From Comamonadaceae bacterium (lineage in GTDB: Bacteria; Pseudomonadota; Gammaproteobacteria; Burkholderiales; Burkholderiaceae_C): a stretch of 64,000 nucleotides of DNA. Where the stretch lies: the NCBI GenBank assembly GCA_007280205.1, contig QYPX01000081.1, positions 1 to 64,000 on the forward strand, in the 5' to 3' direction. Below, in pieces: positions 48,365 to 56,005 of the stretch (position 1 is the first letter of the stretch; the number at the start of each line of letters is the position of its first letter). The notes below the pieces were generated by a model. It did no database searches. It worked only from the letters and a program-made list of their open reading frames with translations, and was not told where the DNA came from. Both the position numbers and the translations under genes were made by a program.

Positions 48365-51300
48365 GTGCACTTGCCTGTTCCTTATCGCGTTGAGGCCGAC
48401 ATCGTTTCGGCTCAGCTGTTGCGCCTGGCGGGCGCGCTGGATTGGGCCGCGGTGGCCCGTGCTGCCACACCCTGGGTGCAGGCAGTGCGCAGCAACCCGC
48501 CGCCGTTCTGGGCGCTCGAGAGCCTGCTGCAGGAGTACCCGATTTCCAGCGCCGAAGGGCTGGCCCTGATGCGTCTGGCCGAAGCGCTGCTGCGCGTGCC
48601 CGACGCCGAGACCGCGATTGCGTTGACCGCCGATCAGCTGGGGCGTGCCGACTTTGACGGCGCTGGTGACAAGACGCTGGCACGACTGTCGAGTACCGCC
48701 ATTGCCATGAGCAAGAAATTTCTGCCCGACAGCGAAGCGCCGAGCGGCATGTTTGCCAAGCTCGGTGCACGTTCGGTGGTGGCTGCCACCCTGCGGGCCG
48801 TGCAGTTGCTGGGCCGCCAGTTTGTGCTCGGGCAGACCATCAACGAGGCGATGGCTGAAGCCGCATCGGCCAGGCGCAAGATGAAGAACTTGCGCTACAG
48901 CTATGACATGCTGGGCGAAGGCGCGCGCACCGATGTCGATGCGCTGGCGTATTTGGCCAGCTACCAGCACGCCATTAAGGCGATCGCCGCCAACAGTGAT
49001 AAGGCCGGTGCCTGCGAACCCAACGACGGCATTTCGATCAAGCTTAGCGCCTTGCATCCGCGCTTTGAGGAGGCGCAGAAAGAGCGTGTGCTGGCCGAAC
49101 TGGTGCCACGTGTCTGGAGTCTGTGCGAGCAGGCGGCACGCGCCAACATCAACCTGACGATGGACTCCGAAGAGGTGGACCGGCTGGAACTTTCGCTGGA
49201 TGTATTCGAGGCGCTCGTCAGTCAGGTGGCGCAGCATTTCCCGCAGTGGGGCGGCTTTGGCCTGGCGCTGCAGACCTACCAGACACGTTCGCTGGAACTG
49301 GTCGAGCACGTGATCGCAGTGGCGCGGCGCTACCAGGTGCGCCTGATGTGTCGGCTGGTCAAGGGCGCTTACTGGGACGCCGAGATCAAACGTGCGCAGG
49401 AACTGGGCCTGCCCGCCTATCCGGTGTTCACCCACAAGCAGCATACCGATGTGTCTTACCTGGCCTGCGCCCGCACCCTGCTTGATGCGCCGGATGCGGT
49501 CTACCCGCAATTTGCCACGCACAACGCCGGCACCATTGCTGCCATCCTGCAGATGGCGAGCATGGCCCCCACGCTTGCCGCTTCGCCTGCTGCGCTGCCC
49601 CCCGAGGGGGCCTTCGCGCCTTGGGGCGGCCCGGCGGCGCTCAAACGTGGCCCCCAATTCGAGTTGCAGCGCCTGCATGGCATGGCTGAAGGCGTTTACC
49701 GCGAGGTGCTGAAGAACCCCTTGGTCGCCTGCCGCATTTATGCTCCGGTCGGTGCGCACAAGGACCTGCTGGCCTACCTGGTGCGCCGCCTGCTGGAAAA
49801 CGGCGCCAATTCGTCCTTTGTGCACCAGCTGGCAGATGAGAGAGTCGCTCTGCCCGACCTGCTGATCTCGCCGCTGCGCCTGGAGCCACAGGCGTCGCTG
49901 CCGCTGCCGCCTGAACTGTTCGGTGCTGCGCGCAAGAACAGCGCTGGCCTGGATTTGACGGTCGAGGCCATGCGGGAACCACTGTTCAGCGCGTACCGGG
50001 AAGTGACGGTTCCGCTGGTGCCGCTGTTCGATCTCCGCCTGCTCGGTGCTGCGATGGAAAAAAGCGGTGCGAGTTTCAGGAAGTGGAGCAAGACCGATCC
50101 TGCCCTGCGCTGTGCGGCTCTGCGTCGTGCAGCGGACGCGCTGGAACAACAACTGCCGAAATTTTGCGCGTTGCTGGTGAAGGAAGCTTTCAAGACCTGG
50201 GGCGATGCGGTCAGCGAAGTGCGCGAAGCTGTGGATTTCCTGCGTTACTACGCCGTTGAGGCTGATCGCATCATGGCGCCGATCGCCATGCCCGGTCCCA
50301 CCGGAGAATCCAACGAACTGCGCCTCATCGCGCGCGGACCCTGGGTTTGCATCAGCCCGTGGAACTTTCCACTGGCCATTTTCATGGGCCAGGTGGCAGC
50401 AGCATTGGCCACCGGCAACACGGTGCTGGCCAAACCGGCCGAGCAGACGCCGGGTGTGGCGCTGGAAGCGGTCAAGCTGCTGCACGCCGCGGGTGTACCT
50501 GAGGCTGCGCTGCAACTGTTGCACGGCCCCGGCGAAACCGTGGGCGCTGCGCTGGTGGCGGCGCCGGGTGTGGCGGGCGTCGTGTTTACCGGTTCCACTT
50601 CGGTTGCCAAAATCATTCATCGGGCGCTGGCCGCCAAGGACGGACCCATCGTTCCCCTGATTGCGGAGACCGGTGGCATCAACGCCATGCTGGTGGACAG
50701 CACGGCGCTGCCCGAGCAGGTCAGCGACGCCGTCATGCAGTCGGCCTTTCGCAGCGCCGGCCAGCGCTGCTCGGCGCTGCGCCTGCTGTGCGTGCACGCC
50801 GAGATTGCCGACCATGTGATCGAAATGATTCAGGGGGCGGCGAAGGAACTGGTGATCGGTGACCCGGCTGATCTGGCGACGGACTTGGGGCCGGTCATAG
50901 ACAAGGAGGCTTTTGACAATATTCAGAAGCACCTTCAAAGATTGCGCGCCACAGCCAGGTGTTGTCATGCCGTCCCCGGATCAGGTCCGGGGTTACAACA
51001 TCCGGCATCCATGCAATTGAGCAAACCCTGGATCCCGGCTCAAGGCCGGGATGACAAATATCGGGACCGGGATGACCAATATCGGGACCGGGATGACCAA
51101 TATCGGGGCCGGGATGGCATGTATTTCGTCTCGCCGCAAGCTTTCGAACTCAACTCCATCGCCGAGTTGCAGCAGGAAATCTTCGGGCCGGTGCTGCACA
51201 TCGTGCGCTGGAGTGGCGACCCGCTGGCCTTGATCGACCAGATCAACGCCTTGGGCTTCGGTCTGACACTGGGCATCCAGACCCGCATCGACAGCCGGGC

Positions 51301-51517
51301 ACAAGCGATGGCGCGACGCGCCCACATCGGCAATGTTTACATCAACCGCAACCAGATTGGCGCGGTCGTTGGCGTTCAGCCCTTTGGTGGCGAGGGCCTC
51401 TCGGGCACCGGCCCGAAAGCCGGTGGCCCGCATTACCTGTACCGCTTTTGCGCGGAGCAGACCATCACCGTCAACACCACCGCAGCAGGTGGCAATGCCG
51501 CCCTGCTGGCGGGCTGA
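48365..51517 (+). CDS. putA: Bifunctional proline dehydrogenase / L-glutamate gamma-semialdehyde dehydrogenase PutA with two apparent in-frame insertions
   Basis: 1050 aa; PRODH (RLVKGAYWDAEIKRAQ) and P5CDH (SPWNFPLAIFMGQVAAALATGN, GQRCSALR, QPFGGEGLSGTGPKAGGPHYLYRF) domains; no N-terminal RHH domain. Confidence 0.95.
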   Translation: MHLPVPYRVEADIVSAQLLRLAGALDWAAVARAATPWVQAVRSNPPPFWALESLLQEYPISSAEGLALMRLAEALLRVPDAETAIALTADQLGRADFDGAGDKTLARLSSTAIAMSKKFLPDSEAPSGMFAKLGARSVVAATLRAVQLLGRQFVLGQTINEAMAEAASARRKMKNLRYSYDMLGEGARTDVDALAYLASYQHAIKAIAANSDKAGACEPNDGISIKLSALHPRFEEAQKERVLAELVPRVWSLCEQAARANINLTMDSEEVDRLELSLDVFEALVSQVAQHFPQWGGFGLALQTYQTRSLELVEHVIAVARRYQVRLMCRLVKGAYWDAEIKRAQELGLPAYPVFTHKQHTDVSYLACARTLLDAPDAVYPQFATHNAGTIAAILQMASMAPTLAASPAALPPEGAFAPWGGPAALKRGPQFELQRLHGMAEGVYREVLKNPLVACRIYAPVGAHKDLLAYLVRRLLENGANSSFVHQLADERVALPDLLISPLRLEPQASLPLPPELFGAARKNSAGLDLTVEAMREPLFSAYREVTVPLVPLFDLRLLGAAMEKSGASFRKWSKTDPALRCAALRRAADALEQQLPKFCALLVKEAFKTWGDAVSEVREAVDFLRYYAVEADRIMAPIAMPGPTGESNELRLIARGPWVCISPWNFPLAIFMGQVAAALATGNTVLAKPAEQTPGVALEAVKLLHAAGVPEAALQLLHGPGETVGAALVAAPGVAGVVFTGSTSVAKIIHRALAAKDGPIVPLIAETGGINAMLVDSTALPEQVSDAVMQSAFRSAGQRCSALRLLCVHAEIADHVIEMIQGAAKELVIGDPADLATDLGPVIDKEAFDNIQKHLQRLRATARCCHAVPGSGPGLQHPASMQLSKPWIPAQGRDDKYRDRDDQYRDRDDQYRGRDGMYFVSPQAFELNSIAELQQEIFGPVLHIVRWSGDPLALIDQINALGFGLTLGIQTRIDSRAQAMARRAHIGNVYINRNQIGAVVGVQPFGGEGLSGTGPKAGGPHYLYRFCAEQTITVNTTAAGGNAALLAG
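49556..49658. repeat. Intragenic CTGCCCCCCGAGGGGGCC..CCTTGGGGCGGCCCGGCGGCGC repeat-like insertion in putA
   Basis: Encodes SMAPTLAASPAALPPEGAFAPWGGPAALKRGPQ, not expected in PutA between AAILQMA and FELQRLHGM; GCCCCC-CGAG-GGGGCC palindrome. Confidence 0.65.
50963..51120. repeat. Intragenic bipartite palindromic element plus 21-bp tandem tail in putA
   Basis: GTCATGCCGTCCCCGGATCAGGTCCGGGG ... TGGATCCCGGCTCAAGGCCGGGATGAC, then 21-bp units at 51047-51067, 51068-51088, 51089-51109 and a partial unit. Confidence 0.93.
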
Positions 51518-51519
51518 AC

Positions 51520-51552
51520 AAAAAAGAGCGCCCTGTCATCCGACAGGGCGCT
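51520..51552 (-). terminator. Intrinsic terminator of the minus-strand gene 51573..51947
   Basis: AGCGCCCTGTC-ATCC-GACAGGGCGCT 11-bp perfect stem (51527-51552), followed on the minus strand by T-run (A-run at about 51520-51525). Confidence 0.85.
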
Positions 51553-51572
51553 GTGCGTTGGGGCTTGAGTGA

Positions 51573-51947
51573 TCAGGCAGCGTAGGCCGGGGTGGCTCTC
51601 ATGAGCGCCGGAACTTCAATCTTCGCCACGGTGGCGGTCAGGGCTTCAACCGCGGTCCAGAGCAGCATGGCGATCCCGACGAAGGGGAAAGTCACCGCAT
51701 AGACCAGACCGATGAAGGGAGCAGCAACCAGCAGGGCCACATTCTTCACGAGGCGTCCTGCATAAGCCAGCGCCCCAGCGGCGACGAGCGCCTTGGTACC
51801 AGTTACCAGCAGCATGGCCATACCGACGAAGGGCAGCAAGACGGCGTAGACCAGACCGATGAAAGGAGCTGCCAGGAAGAGCGCGACGTTCTTTGCTGTG
51901 TTTTCGTTGGCAACTGCTTCTGTGCGGGTGATGTTGGCGTTTGTCAT
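51573..51947 (-). CDS. Small membrane protein with internally duplicated hydrophobic hairpin
   Basis: 124 aa; KNVALFLAAPFIGLVYAVLLPFVGMAMLLVTGTKAL repeated 49 residues on as KNVALLVAAPFIGLVYAVTFPFVGIAMLLWTAVEAL; own terminator. Confidence 0.8.
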   Translation of the reverse strand: MTNANITRTEAVANENTAKNVALFLAAPFIGLVYAVLLPFVGMAMLLVTGTKALVAAGALAYAGRLVKNVALLVAAPFIGLVYAVTFPFVGIAMLLWTAVEALTATVAKIEVPALMRATPAYAA

Positions 51948-52355
51948 GATTTTCTCCAGTTGGATTTGCGATTCAGATGTCTTTAGCTACGCATAGCGCG
52001 TGCCAGGTTCTGACAAATCAGAAAAGTTGTTTGTAATCAACAGCTTGGAGAAACAGACGGTCCGGCGAGCGGGTTTTCCAGCGAGCCGATCAGCAGCCAA
52101 AGTACATGGGTTTTGTGCGCTTATTCGATGAATTTTAAAAACATCAACAAAATCAATGAGTTACGAATATTTATGGAAATAAGTTTTATATACATTCGTC
52201 CTCACCTTGATTGCTTTGGAAACGGCGGGGGATCTACACCTCGACCCTTTGGTCAAGGGTAAACACCTAATATTTCCCTCGAAATCCGTCTTTGTTTAAT
52301 TATTATTTATAACCATAATTCAGCAAAATACAAATGGTTTACAACAGGAGACAAC

Positions 52356-53495
52356 ATGAAATTGAAGAAGCTCGCGCTGGCGCAAGCCCTTGCATTGGTT
52401 TTGGCGACGGGGTCGGCTCTGGCCGATGTCACCATCGGCGTCATCGTTTCGGCCACCGGGCCGGCGGCCTCTCTGGGTATTCCGGAAAAGCAGACTTTTG
52501 CCCTGCTGCCGGCCACCCTGGGCGGCGAGAAGGTCAAGTACATCGTGCTGGACGACGCCACCGATCCGAGCACGGCCGTCAAGAACGCCCGCAAACTGAC
52601 TTCCGAAGACAAGGTGGACGCCATCATCGGCGCCACCGCCACGCCGACTTCAGCCGCCATTCTGGAAGTGGCATTTGAGAGCAAGACGCCGCAAATTGCC
52701 ATGGCGCCGACGGCACCCGCACCCGACAAGGCGCCCTGGGTCTTTATCACGCCGCAAAACTTCAAGCAGATGGCCATTGCGATTGTGGCGCACATGGCTG
52801 CCAACAATATCAAGACCGTCGGCTTCATTGGCTACGCCGACGCCTACGGCGAGCTCTGGCTCAAGGCCATGCAGGAAGCGGCTGCCGCCAAGGGCATCAC
52901 CTTGAGTGCAGTTGAGCGTTACCAGCGCAATGACACCAGCGTTGCCGGTCAGGCACTCAAGCTGCTGGCGGCCAAACCGGATGCGATTCTGGTTGCTGGA
53001 TCCGGTACGCCCGCCGTATTGCCGCAAGCCACGCTGATCGAGCGCGGCTACAAGGGCAAGTTCTACCAGACGCACGGCATTGCAAACCGCGACTTCCTGC
53101 GGGTTGGCGGCAAGAACGTCGAGGGCACGATATTTCCGGTGGGACCGATGTTGCTGGCAGAACAACTTCCCGACAGTCATCCTTCCAAAAAGCCGGCGCT
53201 GGAGTACGTCAAGTTGTTCGAGGCGACTAACGGCGCCCACAGTCGCTCCACTTTTGGTGGCCACGGCTGGGACGCTTACCTGCTGCTCAATCGGGCGGTC
53301 CCGGAAGCGATGAAGAAAGCCAAGCCCGGCACGGCCGAGTTTCGCGTTGCCTTGCGCGATGCGCTTGAGAACGTGAAGGAACTGCCCGCGGTGCATGGCG
53401 TGTTCAATATGTCGGCCACGGACCACAACGGCTTGGATGGCCGCGCGGCCATCATGGCCACTGTGGAAAACGGCGACTGGAAACTCGCCAGGTAA
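52356..53495 (+). CDS. ABC transporter substrate-binding protein (LivK-like)
   Basis: 379 aa; signal peptide ..LVLATGSALA; TIGVIVSATGPAASLGIPEKQ. Confidence 0.9.
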   Translation: MKLKKLALAQALALVLATGSALADVTIGVIVSATGPAASLGIPEKQTFALLPATLGGEKVKYIVLDDATDPSTAVKNARKLTSEDKVDAIIGATATPTSAAILEVAFESKTPQIAMAPTAPAPDKAPWVFITPQNFKQMAIAIVAHMAANNIKTVGFIGYADAYGELWLKAMQEAAAAKGITLSAVERYQRNDTSVAGQALKLLAAKPDAILVAGSGTPAVLPQATLIERGYKGKFYQTHGIANRDFLRVGGKNVEGTIFPVGPMLLAEQLPDSHPSKKPALEYVKLFEATNGAHSRSTFGGHGWDAYLLLNRAVPEAMKKAKPGTAEFRVALRDALENVKELPAVHGVFNMSATDHNGLDGRAAIMATVENGDWKLAR

Positions 53496-53507
53496 GCAGC
53501 CCCTGAA

Positions 53508-54332
53508 TCAGGGCTTGAAGTACTCCTGCACCGTCTCCCAGGCGCTGCTCTGGAGGTGCTTGGCTGTCGCCTCATCGAGCCCGGCCGTGTAGCTCAAGCC
53601 GACCGGGGATTTTTTGAACAGCGACGCATAGACGGTGCAGGCAGCCAGATAAGTTCCGGCGACGCTGGGATGGCGCTTGTCTGGTACATAAAGATTGAGA
53701 TCGGGACGCTTGGCGATGGAACGCGCAAAAGCCAGCCCGGCCGGAATCACAAAAGCGTCGTTGTCGTTCGCCGCCTGGGTGTAGGCATCGGCCAGTTGCG
53801 CTGTCATTTCCGGCACATCGGAATAGGCCCAGGACATGAAGAACACCGGCTTGGTGCCATGCTTGCGCACCGTGTCGCTGTTCTTTTTTGCGTAATCGCG
53901 AAACACCGACTTGAGCTGCGGGTGAATCGGGCACTGGCTGCAGTCCATCATGATGGCGACGTCAAACAGGCGATCTACCTTGTTGAAGACGATATTGTTC
54001 CGGGAGTCGAATGAGTAGGCACTCACGGCGTTGGGCCGAAAGTAGGAATCGACGTCATGCCAGTCAAAGCCCGAGCCACTGATGGTGACCGAGACGCTGC
54101 GCAGGCGCTCCTTGCTGTCTGCCGCTCTGCGCAACTGACCGACATGATTGTGCAGACTGTTGTTGTAGTAAAAAAAGCTGTTGCCAACGTAGAGGATGGA
54201 CGCCGGGTTTTCCATGCCGAGCTCCAGTACCTTGGGCCTGGTTTGCGCAAGCAAGTCGCCCGACCACAGGAAGGCCAGCAGCAGTGAAAACAGCAGACTG
54301 GCGAGTCGGCCATTGCGGTGGTGTTTCAGCAT
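53508..54332 (-). CDS. Exported SGNH/GDSL-type hydrolase (DUF4886-like)
   Basis: Signal peptide; ILYVGNSFFYYNNSL block I and PDKRHPSVAGTYLAA block V. Confidence 0.75.
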   Translation of the reverse strand: MLKHHRNGRLASLLFSLLLAFLWSGDLLAQTRPKVLELGMENPASILYVGNSFFYYNNSLHNHVGQLRRAADSKERLRSVSVTISGSGFDWHDVDSYFRPNAVSAYSFDSRNNIVFNKVDRLFDVAIMMDCSQCPIHPQLKSVFRDYAKKNSDTVRKHGTKPVFFMSWAYSDVPEMTAQLADAYTQAANDNDAFVIPAGLAFARSIAKRPDLNLYVPDKRHPSVAGTYLAACTVYASLFKKSPVGLSYTAGLDEATAKHLQSSAWETVQEYFKP

Positions 54333-54376
54333 CGAGATACTCCTTTACTGTGTTTGCGTATCGGTCAGAACAGGGT

Positions 54377-55963
54377 TCATTGTCCAAGATACTTGAAAAA
54401 TGCGCTGTTGAGTTTGGCTTCGGCGTCGATCAGGCTGACGTTGCGAGCGGCCAGCCAGGCCTTGTCTCGGTTAACAGAGTCGCGCGCCAGGCCGAGCATG
54501 CGTTTGACTTCAGCCGGTTGCGGGCCGCCAATACCGACCCGGCTGCGCACCATGTCGTCGGGTGACAGCGTCGCGCGGAACACCTGCTCGCTCAAAGGAA
54601 ATTTGCCGTCGGTCAAACCGTCCTGCTTGATCGCTTCGGCGTACAGCTCAACTGCCCTGGCATAGGGAAACTGGCTCGGGCGCAGGTCCTTCTTGCGGGC
54701 ATCGGTCACGACCAGACTGGCAAAGTGATGGCCAATGCGAAACGGTACCTGGTGCAGACGTTGCAGTGTCTCGGCCAACTCCATGGAGGTGGTCCAGTCG
54801 CTGTTGAGTTCATCCAGCGAACGCTTCGGGTCCACCCGCAGCGCCTTGAGCACAGTGACGAACTGACTGAGCATCTCTACGGCCGAAACATAGGTGCCGG
54901 GTACCAGTTCCTTGTAGTCGGTCATGCCCGGCGTCACATTGTGCGCGTGCAAGGTCGCCCATTGCGCCAGCGCCACCACATCCGTCGCCTTGGTGCGGGC
55001 GCCCATGATGAGCCCAGGATTCTGCTTTTGCGGCATTGCGCTGCTGGTGTAGGTCTGGCTGGTGTCAAGCAGGATCCATGGCTTGCTTTGGTGGTACTGC
55101 GTATGCAGGTCCTGCATCATCGCGCCGACCCGGATCGCGGTGGAACTGACGATGCTGGCAGCTTCAATCGGCACATCGTAGGAGATGACCTGGCCGGAGT
55201 CGTAGGAGTTGAGCACCAGGCCGTCAAAGCCGAGCAGCTCAGCGAGCCGGTTGCGGTTCAGCGGCCAGCTTGAATTGGCCAGCACGGCCGTGCCCATCGG
55301 GCTCAGGTTCAGCCGCGCGTACAGCTCCTTGAGGCGCTGGCTGTCACGCGCAAACGAATCGGCAAAGGCCAGCAGGTAATGTGCGTAGCTCACTGGCTGC
55401 GCTTGTACGCCATTGGTATAGGCCGGCACAAAAGTTTCGGTGTTCTTGTCGGCAAAATCGATCAAGGCCGAGCGCGCAAGCAACAGTGCGTCCGCCGTGT
55501 CAAGCACTGCTGTGCGCAACTGGGCTACCCGGAAGGTAGCCAGCATGTCTTGCCGGCTGCGTCCGGAATGGATCAGCGTGGCCTCGGGACCGGCTTTTTC
55601 GGAAATGATTTTCTCGATCTGCAGCACGTCCTTGGGGCGCTTGCCCTTGGGCTCATCCGCCTGACGGATCGAATAGATCACGCCTTCGGCAATCGGCCTG
55701 GCCAGCTTGGCAGGAATGATGCCCTCTTCAAGCAGCATCGCGGTCGAAGCCATGTTGATCCGGCCCAGCCAGTAAAACTGATCCTGCGCCTTGGCCCGTG
55801 CGCTGGTTGCATCCTTGGTCACGGTGCCGCGCAGACGGTCGGCTTCGGCCTGGCATTCTGCCGTGGTCTTGCACGCGGTATCCCGAATATCGGCTGCGTG
55901 GCTGAAGCCAGACGCCAGAGCCATTGCCAGCAGCGCCAGCGGTTTCAGGGCGAAAGCTTTCAT
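54377..55963 (-). CDS. Exported argininosuccinate lyase-like (fumarase/aspartase superfamily) protein
   Basis: Signal peptide MKAFALKPLALLAMALASGFSHA-AD; HSGRSRQDM, SSAMPQKQNPG superfamily motifs. Confidence 0.88.
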   Translation of the reverse strand: MKAFALKPLALLAMALASGFSHAADIRDTACKTTAECQAEADRLRGTVTKDATSARAKAQDQFYWLGRINMASTAMLLEEGIIPAKLARPIAEGVIYSIRQADEPKGKRPKDVLQIEKIISEKAGPEATLIHSGRSRQDMLATFRVAQLRTAVLDTADALLLARSALIDFADKNTETFVPAYTNGVQAQPVSYAHYLLAFADSFARDSQRLKELYARLNLSPMGTAVLANSSWPLNRNRLAELLGFDGLVLNSYDSGQVISYDVPIEAASIVSSTAIRVGAMMQDLHTQYHQSKPWILLDTSQTYTSSAMPQKQNPGLIMGARTKATDVVALAQWATLHAHNVTPGMTDYKELVPGTYVSAVEMLSQFVTVLKALRVDPKRSLDELNSDWTTSMELAETLQRLHQVPFRIGHHFASLVVTDARKKDLRPSQFPYARAVELYAEAIKQDGLTDGKFPLSEQVFRATLSPDDMVRSRVGIGGPQPAEVKRMLGLARDSVNRDKAWLAARNVSLIDAEAKLNSAFFKYLGQ

Positions 55964-56005
55964 ATCGATCTACTCCTTGAAAAGAATTGTTATGACGTGG
56001 CAAGC

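Noticed and set aside
47237-50968. 1243-aa minus-strand ORF
   Set aside because: Fully antisense to arginase, EamA and putA, low-complexity H/Q/R/G-rich composition typical of shadow ORFs in high-GC DNA; no recognisable domain.
50963-51120. putA insertion as a pseudogenising event
   Set aside because: Reading frame is maintained through the insert and all downstream P5CDH motifs are intact, so a frame-disrupted pseudogene is not supported.
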